From CAVTAV01 sp963732795 (GTDB lineage Bacteria; Pseudomonadota; Alphaproteobacteria; CAVTAV01): DNA of 64,000 nucleotides. The number at the start of each line of letters is the position of its first letter. Position 1 is the first letter of the stretch. Under the pieces are notes generated by a model. The model saw only the letters and a list, made by a program, of their open reading frames with translations. It did not search any database and was not told where the DNA came from. Both the position numbers and the translations under genes were made by a program. Shown piece by piece: positions 9,511 to 18,738 of this stretch. The DNA is taken from contig CAVTAV010000002.1 of the NCBI GenBank assembly GCA_963732795.1, positions 930,001 to 994,000 on the forward strand, read 5' to 3'.

Positions 9511-9610
9511 GTCGCCCCAGCGAAGGCTGGGGCCCAGTCCTGCGGCAATGCGTGAGACGATCCTAAATCCATAGAAGACTGTCTGGATGCCAGCCTCCGC
9601 TGGCATGACG
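9511..9610. repeat. Dispersed palindromic repeat (two hairpins)
   Basis: A first hairpin (GCCCCAGCGAAGGCTGGGGC) and a second (TGCCAGCctccGCTGGCA, then TGACG) form a composite element typical of intergenic repeats in alphaproteobacteria. It lies between two convergent genes. Confidence 0.55.
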
Positions 9611-9628
9611 ACCTTGGAGCGGTGTCCC

Positions 9629-11438
9629 CTACCCCGTCCGGTCCACCGCCTCGGCCGCGTCCTTCTCCGCCGCCTCGCGGGCGAAAAGGCTTTCCAGCTC
9701 GGCCGCATAATGGACGGCGCTGGCGCGAAGTTTTTCGAGGTCGTCGAAATTGTCGAAATCCTCCTGAAGCCGGCGTACGTCGTGCTCCTTGAACACTTCG
9801 GCGGCATGACGCGCGTCCCGACCGCTCAGGCCCAGTTCCTGAAGCACCTCCGCGGCGAGCGAGACCGACAACTCGAAGGTCTCGCGCCGGATCAGCTTGA
9901 CCCCGATCTGCATCAGGCGGTGGGCATGGGGCCGGTTGCGGGCGCGGGCATAAATCGGGACGTGCGGGAAATTGTGCTTCACGACCGTCGCGGTCTTGAG
10001 CGAGGCCTCGACGTCATCGATCGCCAGCACGAAAGCGCGCGCGGTATCGGTCTTGGCGGCGCGGAGGATGTCGATCCGGCTGGCGTCGCCGTAGTAGATC
10101 TTGTGGCCGAAGCGGCTGACGAAATCGACTTGTTCAGAGCTGATATCGAGCGCCGTGAACGCGAAGCCCTTCGCGCTCAAGAAGCCGCCCCACGACCTGC
10201 CCGAACCGCCCGAAGCCTGCGATCACCACGAAGCCCGGCGCGCCCGGCATCTCTCCGTCATAGTCCGGCTCCTCCGCGACCTCGCGGGTGAGAAACCCTT
10301 CGAGCCGCAAGAGCAGCGGCGTCGCCACCATCGACAGGGTGACGACCACCGTCAGCGTCTTCGAAATGCCGTCCGGAATGACGCCCGCCATCGCCGCCGC
10401 TGCGACAATCACGAAGGCGAACTCACCCGCCTGGGACAGCGACAGGGCGAACCGCCGCGACGGCCGTCCGCCTAAGCCGATCACCCGGCCGATGCCGAAC
10501 AGAACGAGGCCTTTCGCCGCGACGAGAAGGCCCACAAGACCGAGAATCAGCAGGGGCTCGCTTAGAAGCAGCGAGAGATCGAGCGACATGCCGATCGAGG
10601 TAAAGAATAGCCCGAGAAGGAGCCCCTCGAAGGGCGCGATATCGGCTTCGAGCTCGTGGCGGTAATCCGAATCGGCCAGCAGCGCCCCGGCAATGAAAGC
10701 GCCGAGGCCCGCCGACAACCCGCCGAGCTCCATCAGAATGGCGGCCGCAATAACGGTCAGAAGCGCCGCCGCCGTCTTCGCCTCGCGCACCTTGGCCTTG
10801 GCGACAATTGGTAAGGCTTTGTGCACGAAATACCGCCCGCCGACCACGACGATGGCGATCAGCGTCAGCGCCTTTAGAGCGGCAAACACGCTCATTCCGC
10901 TCCCGCCCGCCCCGCCGACGGCGAAGAGCGGCACCAGGGCGATCAGGGGAATCGCCGCCAGATCCTGCATCAGCAGGACCGAGAAAGCCGTGCGGCCGTG
11001 GCGCGCGGTCAGCTCGCCGTTCTCCTCCAGCACCTGCAGGGCGAAGGCCGTCGACGACATGCTGAGGGTGAGCCCCAACAGAAAGGCCGTCGGAATCGAC
11101 AGCCCGAGCCCGACGCCGATCGCCCCGATCGCCAATGTCGTCAGCGCCAATTGCGCCGAACCGACCCCGAACACGGCGTTCCGCATTGTCCAGAGCCGCT
11201 TCGGCCGGATCTCCAATCCGATCACGAATAGCAGCAGCACGACGCCGAACTCGGCGAAATGCAGGATCGAGCCGACCTGATAGAGCGAAATGATTACGCC
11301 CAGCCCATAGGGCCCGATCACCACCCCCGCGGCGAGATAGCCGAGCACCGATCCGATCCCGAGCTTGCGCGCGAGCGGAGCGGCGAAAACGGCCGCGGCA
11401 AGGAAGACTGCGACCTCGACAAGTGTGGTATCATGCAT
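9629..11438 (-). CDS. CPA2-type monovalent cation:proton antiporter (KefB/KefC-like), one frameshift
   Basis: About 602 residues. The first ~380 form a Na/H-exchanger membrane domain with a dozen hydrophobic segments (LGYLAAGVVIGPYGLG, FLLGLTLSMSSTAFALQVL, FIAGALLADSDYRHELE). A cytosolic RCK/TrkA-N domain follows, with nucleotide-binding VVIAGFGRFGQVVGRLL and later YYGDASRIDIL, then an acidic coiled tail. An extra T near 10165 splits the RCK domain (GRLL-SAKGFAFTALD). These proteins exchange K+ or Na+ for H+ and are gated through the RCK domain. It is divergent from the pirin gene with 87 bp between. Confidence 0.9.
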
Positions 11439-11525
11439 AGATAGAGTCTCGCGGACGATGACGTCTCAGGTCCGCCCATCAAACGCCAGACCGCAACACA
11501 TCTCCACAGAAAAACGGAGGCACAG

Positions 11526-12464
11526 GTGAGTTGGCTGCCGAGCGAAAGCCCCGTCCCGGGCGATGCCAAATCCTGCCAGCCCGTCGAAACCGTCGTCGTG
11601 CCGCGCAGTCGCGACCTCGGCGGCTTCGAGGTGCGCCGCGTCCTGCCGTCGGGCCAGCGACGCATGGTCGGCCCCTTCGTCTTCTTCGATCAGATGGGCC
11701 CGGTAGCCTTCCGCCCCGGCCAGGGCATCGATGTCCGGCCGCACCCCCATATCGGGCTTGCGACCGTGACCTATCTCTTCGAGGGCACGATCATCCATCG
11801 CGACAGCCTCGACAACATCCAGCCGATTCGCCCCGGCGACATCAACTGGATGACCGCCGGCAGCGGAATCGTCCATTCCGAGCGCTCCGATGCGGAATTG
11901 CGCAAATCGCCGGACAGGTTGCACGGGTTGCAACTTTGGGTCGCCTTGCCCAAGAATCATGAGGAAACCGCGCCGGATTTCACCCATTATCCCGGCGACA
12001 GCCTGCCGACCATGGAGGGCGACGGCGTCACGGCGCGGCTGATGGCCGGCGCCGCCATGGGCCTGACCTCCCCGGTCAAAACCTTCTCGGACCTGTTCTA
12101 TCTCGACGTCGCGCTCGATGACGGCGCCAAGCTCGCCCTCGATGCCGAGCACGAGGAGCGCGCGGCCTATGTCCTCGACGGCGCCGTCGAGATCGAGGGC
12201 AGCACGTTCGAACCCGGCCGGCTTCTGGTCTTCGCGCCGAACCGCCAGATCGTGATGACGGCTTCGGGGCCGACCAAGCTCGTCGTTCTCGGCGGAGAGC
12301 CGATGGACGGCCCCCGGCATCTCTGGTGGAACTTCGTCTCCTCCAGCACCGAGCGAATCGAGCAGGCAAAACGCGATTGGACCAACGACCGCTTCGGCAT
12401 GCCGATACCCGGCGAGAGCGAGTTCATTCCCCTTCCCGACATGCCCGCAAAGGCCCCGTCGTGA
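11526..12464 (+). CDS. Pirin family protein
   Basis: 312 residues, a bicupin of the pirin family. Metal-binding residues of the N-terminal cupin are visible in RPHPHIGLATVTYLFEG (two His) and GIVHSE (His and Glu). Pirins are iron-dependent; some act as quercetinases, others as regulators. The GTG at 11526 sits six bases after GGAGG. The stop overlaps the GTG of the following FMN-reductase gene (GTGA), so the two are translationally coupled, consistent with a shared redox or electrophile-stress role (inference). Confidence 0.93.
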   Translation: MSWLPSESPVPGDAKSCQPVETVVVPRSRDLGGFEVRRVLPSGQRRMVGPFVFFDQMGPVAFRPGQGIDVRPHPHIGLATVTYLFEGTIIHRDSLDNIQPIRPGDINWMTAGSGIVHSERSDAELRKSPDRLHGLQLWVALPKNHEETAPDFTHYPGDSLPTMEGDGVTARLMAGAAMGLTSPVKTFSDLFYLDVALDDGAKLALDAEHEERAAYVLDGAVEIEGSTFEPGRLLVFAPNRQIVMTASGPTKLVVLGGEPMDGPRHLWWNFVSSSTERIEQAKRDWTNDRFGMPIPGESEFIPLPDMPAKAPS

Positions 12465-13006
12465 CCAGAGTCGTCGGCATTTCCGGCAGCCTGAGAAAAG
12501 GCTCGTTCAACACCGCCCTCCTGCACGAAGCCGCGCGGCTCTTGCCCGAGGGCGTCGAGATGGTCGCCGAAACCATCCACGGCATTCCGCTCTACGACGC
12601 CGACGTCGAAGCCGCTGACGGCATCCCAACCCGGGTCGAGGAACTCAAGAACGTGGTCGCGGCGGCGGACGGCCTGCTGATCGTCACGCCCGAATACAAC
12701 AACTCCATCCCCGGCGTTTTCAAGAACGCGATCGATTGGATGTCCCGCCCGCCCGCCGATATCCCCAAGGTCTTCGGCGGCAAACCCGTCACCCTGATCG
12801 GCGCCTCCCCCGGCGGCTTCGGCACGATCCTCAGCCAGGAAGCCTGGCTGCCGGTCCTTCGCACCCTCGGCACCAAGCCCTGGTTCGGCGCCAAGCTCTA
12901 TGTCTCGCGCGCCAGGAACGTGTTCGATGAAAATGGCGCGATGATCGACGATACCGTTCAGGACTTGCTGCGCAAATTCCTCGCGGGCTTTGCGGCGACC
13001 CTCTGA
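12461..13006 (+). CDS. NADPH-dependent FMN reductase (ChrR/YieF-like)
   Basis: 181 residues, flavodoxin-like fold. FMN-phosphate loop GISGSLRKGSFN near the N-terminus and the family motif TPEYNNSIPGVFKNAIDW match quinone/chromate reductases that make two-electron reductions with NAD(P)H. The GTG at 12461 overlaps the pirin stop by four bases; a longer upstream frame would overlap pirin by over 130 bp and lacks similarity. A cytosolic detoxification role is likely. Confidence 0.93.
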   Translation: MTRVVGISGSLRKGSFNTALLHEAARLLPEGVEMVAETIHGIPLYDADVEAADGIPTRVEELKNVVAAADGLLIVTPEYNNSIPGVFKNAIDWMSRPPADIPKVFGGKPVTLIGASPGGFGTILSQEAWLPVLRTLGTKPWFGAKLYVSRARNVFDENGAMIDDTVQDLLRKFLAGFAATL

Positions 13007-13029
13007 GCAAGAGGCGGCCCGCCCTCCCC

Positions 13030-13055
13030 GTCATTCCCGCTTTCGCGGGAATGAC
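13030..13055. repeat. Perfect hairpin repeat (GTCATTCCCGC type)
   Basis: GTCATTCCCGC-tttc-GCGGGAATGAC, an 11-bp perfect stem 23 bp after the FMN-reductase stop. Related hairpins occur at 48942 and 59236. It may also stop transcription. Confidence 0.65.
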
Positions 13056-13138
13056 AAGGACTTACACTTGATCCCGATCACGCGATAGCGGATCGTATCT
13101 CCTATCCTGGGACGGGATAGAGCAGAGCCGAAGGCCTC

Positions 13139-14152
13139 ATGACCCTCACCACCCTCTGGATCGAATTCGCCGTCGCCGCCGCGCTGATCGGCGTATCCGG
13201 CGCGATGGTCACGCGCAGCGCCGACGTGATCTCGGCCAAGACCGGCCTTCCGCGAAGCTGGATCGGCCTGATCCTGCTCGCTTTCGTGACGTCGCTTCCC
13301 GAGCTCGTCACCAGCGCGAGCGCCGTGACGGTCGCGGACGCGCCGAATATCGCGGTCGGCGAAATCTTCGGCAGCTGCGTGTTCAATCTCGTGCTCTTGA
13401 GCCTTCTGGACTTCCTGCACCGGCGCGAATTGGTTTATCGCAGCGCGGCCCAGGGCCACATTCTCTCGGCCGGATGGGGCATCGTGCTGATCGGCTTTGC
13501 GGGGCTGAACATCCTCTTGAGCCGGAACGGCTTCGACGTCGCGCTCGGGCCGATCGGCATCTACACGCCCGTCATCTTCATCCTCTATCTCGTCGCCGTT
13601 CGCTCCGTGTACAGCTATGAGCGCCGCAGCCTGCCGGACCAGACCCGCGAGGCCCAGGATCACTACAAAGGGGCGTCGCTCAGGAACGCCATCGCCATCT
13701 ACACGCTCGGCGCGGCGATCGTGACCGCCGCGGGCATGTGGCTTCCGTTCATCGCCGCCGACCTTTCCGACGCCATGGGCTGGAACCGAACCTTCGTCGG
13801 CACGCTGTTCGTCGCCGGCGTCACCTCGCTGCCGGAGGCCGCCGTGACGGTGGCGGCTCTGAGGCTGGGCTCGATCGACCTGGCCTTCGCGAACCTGCTG
13901 GGCAGCAATCTGTTCGACATCCTCATTCTCGCGATCGACGACGTCATCTTCCTCAAAGGCCCGCTGTTCGATCACGTCTCGGAAACCCACGCGGTGTCGG
14001 CCATCTCGGCGATCATCATGACCGGGATCGTGGTCATCGGCATCCTTTACCGGCCGAACGCCCGGCTCCTGAAAGTCGTCGGCTGGATCAGCCTCGGCCT
14101 GTTCATGGTCTATGTGCTGAACACCTACGTTCTGTTCCTGATGGGGGAGTAG
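13139..14152 (+). CDS. Sodium/calcium exchanger (CaCA family)
   Basis: 337 residues, about ten membrane segments in two inverted halves. Each half carries an alpha-repeat: LLAFVTSLPELVTSASAV in the first and VAGVTSLPEAAVTVAAL...NLLGSNLFDI in the second; the Glu and Asn/Ser residues coordinate cations. It exchanges Na+ or H+ for Ca2+ at the inner membrane. The next gene, a P-type ATPase, starts one base after its stop, so the two form a cation-export operon. Confidence 0.93.
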   Translation: MTLTTLWIEFAVAAALIGVSGAMVTRSADVISAKTGLPRSWIGLILLAFVTSLPELVTSASAVTVADAPNIAVGEIFGSCVFNLVLLSLLDFLHRRELVYRSAAQGHILSAGWGIVLIGFAGLNILLSRNGFDVALGPIGIYTPVIFILYLVAVRSVYSYERRSLPDQTREAQDHYKGASLRNAIAIYTLGAAIVTAAGMWLPFIAADLSDAMGWNRTFVGTLFVAGVTSLPEAAVTVAALRLGSIDLAFANLLGSNLFDILILAIDDVIFLKGPLFDHVSETHAVSAISAIIMTGIVVIGILYRPNARLLKVVGWISLGLFMVYVLNTYVLFLMGE

Positions 14153-14153
14153 C

Positions 14154-16781
14154 GTGGCCGAGCCGTCAGCCTGGCACGCCATGCCCGCGCAGGACGTCGC
14201 CAAGCGACTCGACGTCGATCCCCGCCGCGGGTTGAGCGAAGCGGATGTCGCCGAGCGCACGGAGCGCTACGGCCCCAACGAGCTGGCCCAGGGCGAACGC
14301 CGCAGTCCGGCCGTGATCTTCTTTCGTCAGTTCACCGACTTCCTGATCCTGGTCCTCCTCGCCGCTTCTGTCGTCTCGGGCCTCGCGGGCGATTTGAAGG
14401 ACACGGCGCTGATCCTGGTCATCGTGATCGCCAACGCAGTCATCGGCTTCGTCCAGGAATACCGCGCCGACCAGGCCATGGCGGCGCTTCGCAAGCTTGC
14501 TGCGCCGACCGCTTCGGTCGTTCGCGACTCCCAGCCCGCGCAAGTCCCGGCCTCGAGCCTCGTGCCTGGCGACGTGGTGCTGCTCGATGCGGGAACCGCG
14601 GTGCCGGCCGATCTGCGCCTCGTCGAATCCGCCCATCTCAAGATCAACGAGGCGGCGCTCACGGGCGAATCCGTGCCGGTCGATAAGCATATCGACGCCT
14701 TGGAAGGTGACGGCCTCGCGATCGCCGACCGCCGCAATCTCGCTTACAAGGGCACCACGGCGACATACGGCCGGGCGCGCGGCGTCGTCATCGCGACCGG
14801 CATGGACACCGAGCTCGGCAAGATCGCCACCATGCTTGGCGAATCCCAGGAACCCAAGACGCCGCTCCAAACCCGCATCGCGAAGTTCGGCCGCGTTCTC
14901 GGCCTCGCGATCCTCGCGATCTGCGTCGTGATCTTCGCTGACGGCGTCTGGCGCGGCCAACCCGTCTTGCTGATGTTCCTGACCGCGATCAGCGTCGCCG
15001 TCGCCGCGATCCCCGAGTCCCTTCCCGCCGTCGTCACGATCCTCCTGGCCTTGGGCGCGCGGCGCATGTCGCGCCGCAAGGCGCTGGTGCGCCGTCTGCC
15101 CGCGACCGAAACCCTCGGCTCCGTCACCTTCATCTGCGTCGACAAGACCGGCACGATCACGCGGAACGAGATGCGGGTCGAAGCCATCGTCACCCCCGGC
15201 GCACCGGAAATCGCCCGCGATGCTCCCGGTGAGCCTCTCGACAGCCTGTTCCGGGCATTGGCGCTCTCGACCGACGTGCTGGTCAAGGCGGATGACGGCC
15301 TTGCCGGCGACCCGACCGAGATCGCGCTCTGGGAAGCCGCGGCTGCTCATGGCCTCGACGTCGCGGGCCTCCGCGAAGACGCTCCCCGCCGGTTCGAGTT
15401 CCCGTTCGATTCCGAGCGCAAACGCATGACCACCGGCCACGCGATCGACGGCCAAATCGTCGCCTATACCAAGGGCGCGCCCGAATCGGTCGTGCCGCTC
15501 TGCACTTCGATACTGGGGACGGACGGTCCCCGTCCGATCGACCGGGACACGGTGCTCGCCGACGCCGATCGCATCGCCGCCGAAGGCTACCGGGTCATAG
15601 CCGTCGCCTTGCGCCCTTGGGACTCGACGCCCGCCAAGGCCAGCGAAGAGGCGGTCGAAACCGACCTGACGCTTCTCGGCCTTGTCGGCATGATGGACCC
15701 GCCGCGCGACGAAGCCGCCGCCGCCGTCAACGAATGCCTCTCCGCCGGCATCACGCCCGTGATGATCACCGGCGACCATCCGGCGACTGCCCGCGCCATC
15801 GCCGAGCGCGTCGGTATTCTGCCGGAGGATGGCCTGATGATTACCGGCACGGAACTGGCCAAGCTTTCGGACGACGAGCTTCTGAAACAAGTCACCGACA
15901 TCCGCGTCTATGCCCGGGTCGATCCCTCCCAGAAAGTTCGCATCGTCGAGGCGCTTCGGGCGCGCGGCCAATATGTCGCGATGACCGGCGACGGCGTGAA
16001 CGACTCGCCCGCCTTGAAACGCGCCGATATCGGCGTCGCCATGGGCAAGGTCGGCACCGACGCCGCGCGCGAGGCCTCGAGCCTCATCCTGTTGGACGAC
16101 AATTTCGCGACCATCGTCGCCGCCGTGCGCGAGGGCCGGCGGCTCTACGACAACATCCGCAAATTCATCAAATACGCGGTCACGACGAATTCCGCCGAGG
16201 TCTCGACCATCCTGATCGCGCCGCTCTTGGGCCTGCCGCTACCGCTGGTTCCGATCCAGATTCTCTGGATCAACCTGTTGACCGATGCGCTGCCGGGCCT
16301 CGCGCTGGCCGCCGAGCCCGCCGCCCGCGACATCATGCGCCGCCCGCCGCGCCGCCCCAACGAAAGCATCTTCGCCCATGGCATGTGGCAGCACATGATC
16401 TGGGTCGGGTTACTGATGGCGGGGATTACGATTTTCGTCCAGGCCGCCGCGATCGAGAGCGGCGACAGCCACTGGCAGACCATGGTGTTCACCACCCTCA
16501 CCCTCGCGCAAATGGGCAACATCCTGGCGATCCGCTCCGAGCGCGAGTCGCTGTTCACCCTCGGCCTCCGCTCGAACATGCCGCTTCTCGGCGCTGTGAT
16601 CCTCACCTGCGCGCTCCAGCTCGCCGTGGTCTATATCACGCCGCTCAACGCCGTCTTCAACACCCAGCCCCTGAGCCCCCTGGAGCTCGGCATCTGCTTC
16701 GCGGGGATGGCAGCAGTGTTCTTCGCCGTGGAGATCGAGAAGCTGCTGGTGCGCCGGGGGATTCTCTATCGGTCTCGATAG
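14154..16781 (+). CDS. P2-type cation-transporting ATPase (calcium-ATPase-like)
   Basis: 875 residues, full length for a P2 ATPase. N-terminal cation-ATPase domain (WHAMPAQDVAKRL...ERYGPNEL), TGES at 170-173, PESLP in M4 at 287-291, phosphorylation site DKTGTIT with Asp330, TGDHPATARAIAERVG, hinge TGDGVNDSPALKRADIG, and NLLTDALPGLALA in M6. It pumps a cation, probably Ca2+ by resemblance to PacL/SERCA proteins, out of the cytosol with ATP. The GTG at 14154 lies one base beyond the exchanger stop, a coupled arrangement suggesting joint cation homeostasis. Ion specificity is not proven by sequence. Confidence 0.93.
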   Translation: MAEPSAWHAMPAQDVAKRLDVDPRRGLSEADVAERTERYGPNELAQGERRSPAVIFFRQFTDFLILVLLAASVVSGLAGDLKDTALILVIVIANAVIGFVQEYRADQAMAALRKLAAPTASVVRDSQPAQVPASSLVPGDVVLLDAGTAVPADLRLVESAHLKINEAALTGESVPVDKHIDALEGDGLAIADRRNLAYKGTTATYGRARGVVIATGMDTELGKIATMLGESQEPKTPLQTRIAKFGRVLGLAILAICVVIFADGVWRGQPVLLMFLTAISVAVAAIPESLPAVVTILLALGARRMSRRKALVRRLPATETLGSVTFICVDKTGTITRNEMRVEAIVTPGAPEIARDAPGEPLDSLFRALALSTDVLVKADDGLAGDPTEIALWEAAAAHGLDVAGLREDAPRRFEFPFDSERKRMTTGHAIDGQIVAYTKGAPESVVPLCTSILGTDGPRPIDRDTVLADADRIAAEGYRVIAVALRPWDSTPAKASEEAVETDLTLLGLVGMMDPPRDEAAAAVNECLSAGITPVMITGDHPATARAIAERVGILPEDGLMITGTELAKLSDDELLKQVTDIRVYARVDPSQKVRIVEALRARGQYVAMTGDGVNDSPALKRADIGVAMGKVGTDAAREASSLILLDDNFATIVAAVREGRRLYDNIRKFIKYAVTTNSAEVSTILIAPLLGLPLPLVPIQILWINLLTDALPGLALAAEPAARDIMRRPPRRPNESIFAHGMWQHMIWVGLLMAGITIFVQAAAIESGDSHWQTMVFTTLTLAQMGNILAIRSERESLFTLGLRSNMPLLGAVILTCALQLAVVYITPLNAVFNTQPLSPLELGICFAGMAAVFFAVEIEKLLVRRGILYRSR

Positions 16782-16799
16782 GCCCTTACGCCTCCGGTC

Positions 16800-17492
16800 C
16801 TAATAGAGGCTCGGCGGCGGCGGAGGGGCCGCGTTGATGATGGTCCAGGCGCAAGCGGCACTGACCGCGATCACGACCGCCGCGAGGACGAGCCGTGAGC
16901 CGGCGATCGCCTCGCCCGGCGGCACGAGGTCGGCCTCCTTCCGGCCGGTGATCATGGGCACCACGAGATTGTGCTTTCTGACCACCCAATGGAACGCGAC
17001 CGCAAGGATATGCAGGATGATCGCGGCGAGGATCAGATTGAAATTGAAGTGATGGAACTTGGTGAGCGCCTTCGCCGTCGCATTCGTGACTGCCGGATAC
17101 CACGGTCCGGTCCAAATGATTTCATCGGTCGCGAAGAGGCCCGTGCCGACCTGAACGGCAAGCAGGACCAGCATTAGCACGACCATGAGGCTGCCCAAGG
17201 GGTTGTGCCCCACGGTCTCGCCGGCCTTCCCGGTCAGGGAGTCGCGGATATAGCGGAAAAGCCGCATGGGCGACGGCAGGAAGCTGGCGAACCGCGCGTG
17301 CCTCGGCCCAACGAAGCCCCAGATGATGCGGAAGATGATGAGCCCGAGCATCCAATAGCCGAGCCACATATGATATTCGCGCCATTCGATGCCGAGTTCC
17401 GCGGTCACCCAGGACGCAATCAGGCTCAGCACCAGCACCCAATGAAACAGCCGCAGCGGCAGGTCCCATACCAGACGTTTGTCCTGCGCCAT
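16800..17492 (-). CDS. Cytochrome b561-type membrane protein
   Basis: 230 residues with four to five membrane helices. RLFHWVLVLSL, YHMWLGYWMLGLIIFRIIWGF and FHHFNFNLILAAIILHILAVAFHWVVRK contain the paired His that hold haem b in cytochrome b561/hydrogenase-type b subunits. It probably passes electrons between a periplasmic partner and quinone. I start at the ATG at 17492 (MAQDKRLVWDLP), 10-13 nt after AGGGGG; a GTG at 17519 would add nine residues. It is convergent with the ATPase gene and no obvious redox partner adjoins it. Confidence 0.85.
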   Translation of the reverse strand: MAQDKRLVWDLPLRLFHWVLVLSLIASWVTAELGIEWREYHMWLGYWMLGLIIFRIIWGFVGPRHARFASFLPSPMRLFRYIRDSLTGKAGETVGHNPLGSLMVVLMLVLLAVQVGTGLFATDEIIWTGPWYPAVTNATAKALTKFHHFNFNLILAAIILHILAVAFHWVVRKHNLVVPMITGRKEADLVPPGEAIAGSRLVLAAVVIAVSAACAWTIINAAPPPPPSLY

Positions 17493-17626
17493 ACTCACCA
17501 TCCCCCTGACTTTTATCACGCGACGAAACTATCCGATCAGAGCGTAATAATGGGCCGGGCGCGCTCTGTCACTCCAAAGTTGACGCGCCTTTCGGCTTGG
17601 CGGAAGCTTGGCGAAGGGAACCCGAA

Positions 17627-18094
17627 ATGTCGCTCGAAATCGAACGCAAATTCCTGGTCGCGAGCACCGGCTGGCAGGGGCGCAGCGTGCTCAGCGTCTC
17701 CATACGCCAGTTCTATCTCGCGAATACTGACAAGGCGGTGATCCGTCTGAGGATCGTCGACGACGAGGAGGCGTATCTCACCATCAAAAGCGCGGTCAAA
17801 GGCTCGACCCGCAGCGAATTCGAATATCCCGTACCGGTCGAGGACGCGGCGGCGATGATAGATATGCGCCAGGGCCTCGTCATCGAAAAGCGCCGCCACT
17901 TCGTCCCCTGGGGCGACTTGCGCTGGGAGATCGACGTCTTCGAGGGGGCCCATCAGGGCCTCGTCATTGCCGAAATCGAGCTGCCGAGCGCCGACACACC
18001 CTTCGAGCAGCCGGATTGGCTCGGCCGCGAGGTCACGGGGATCCGGAGCTATTACAACGCGGACCTCGCGACCCGGCGGCCGGAACAGGGATAG
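17627..18094 (+). CDS. CYTH domain / triphosphate tunnel metalloenzyme
   Basis: 155 residues. EIERKF near the N-terminus is the ExExK signature of the CYTH superfamily; alternating charged strands (RLRIVDDEEAYLTIKS, EKRRHFV, WEIDVFEG, AEIELPS) build the tunnel. Relatives hydrolyse inorganic triphosphate or nucleoside triphosphates with Mg2+ or Mn2+. Start at the ATG at 17627 after GAAGGG. The gene stands alone, divergent from the cytochrome gene. Confidence 0.92.
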   Translation: MSLEIERKFLVASTGWQGRSVLSVSIRQFYLANTDKAVIRLRIVDDEEAYLTIKSAVKGSTRSEFEYPVPVEDAAAMIDMRQGLVIEKRRHFVPWGDLRWEIDVFEGAHQGLVIAEIELPSADTPFEQPDWLGREVTGIRSYYNADLATRRPEQG

Positions 18095-18098
18095 CCAA

Positions 18099-18134
18099 GC
18101 GATCCAGGCAGGCTGGATTGCTCCACTTCGTTCG
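18099..18134. repeat. Partial dispersed palindromic element
   Basis: GCGATCCAG...CTGGATTGC inverted repeat with a GC-rich tail. It matches the central hairpin of the larger elements at 22909, 35303 and 43121. Confidence 0.6.
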
Positions 18135-18153
18135 TAAAGACAGCGGTGGTGGC

Positions 18154-18270
18154 CTAACCGCCGGACGGCTGGTCCGCGGCGACCTGATAGGAGCCCGAAT
18201 AGGCGAAAGCCACCGCCCCCAGGAAACCGGCGAGAACGGTCATACAGAATGTCCAAATGGCGATCTTTAT
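18154..18270 (-). CDS. 38-residue membrane micro-protein, possible cytochrome c N-terminal remnant
   Basis: A short frame encodes a single hydrophobic helix then FAYSGSYQVAADQPSGG, resembling the anchor-plus-SGxYxVAA start of small membrane-bound cytochromes c, but it stops before any haem site. An AAGGAG ribosome site lies six bases before ATA AAG ATC, so the likely start codon is a rare ATA or a mutated ATG. It may be a real micro-protein or a truncated remnant. It lies between the CYTH and RidA genes. Confidence 0.35.
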   Translation of the reverse strand: MKIAIWTFCMTVLAGFLGAVAFAYSGSYQVAADQPSGG

Positions 18271-18328
18271 AGGCGTCTCCTTCCGGCTACCTGGCGCAAA
18301 CGACCGCGCCGGTCCTATGTTCCCGATG

Positions 18329-18718
18329 TCAGCTTAGAACGGCAAAGAACTCGCAGGAGATCAGCCGGTTGCCCTCCGGCAGCGGCACGTGATCGACATG
18401 GCGGGCCGGCCGGGTCTCTGCGTCCGGAAAATTCTTCTTCCAGTGCTCGTTGAGCGCCGCGCGGTCCTTGGGGTCGCGCAGATGGATGGTGAATTTGACG
18501 ACATCGTCCATCCGGCCGCCGGCCTCCCGCATGATCGCGTCGACATGCTGGAACATGAACATCACCTGCTCCGACAGGCTCTGGGGCGGCTCGCCGGTCG
18601 CCGGATCGAGCCCGAAGATCGCCCCGGACATCAGGATGTTCCCCTTGAGGCTCGCCGCCGGGATCGGGTTCTTATGGGCGAAGCCCGGGATATCGATGCT
18701 GCGTCGTTTCGTCGTCAT
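18329..18718 (-). CDS. RidA (YjgF/YER057c/UK114) family protein
   Basis: 129 residues, normal for RidA proteins, which deaminate reactive enamine/imine intermediates. Conserved stretches: ILMSGAIFGLDPATG, QVMFMFQHVDAIMREAGGRMDDVVKFTIHL and the C-terminal ISCEFFAVL with Glu. The usual catalytic Arg near the C-terminus is not clearly placed (RPARHVDHVPLP), so it may belong to a RidA subgroup with another activity. It starts 20 bp after the haem lipoprotein stop, in the same operon. Confidence 0.88.
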   Translation of the reverse strand: MTTKRRSIDIPGFAHKNPIPAASLKGNILMSGAIFGLDPATGEPPQSLSEQVMFMFQHVDAIMREAGGRMDDVVKFTIHLRDPKDRAALNEHWKKNFPDAETRPARHVDHVPLPEGNRLISCEFFAVLS

Positions 18719-18738
18719 CAGCGTCACTAACTCGCTTT

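Noticed and set aside
14166..15971. 601-residue antisense frame in the P-type ATPase gene
   Set aside because: The sense strand carries every ATPase motif; this frame has none.
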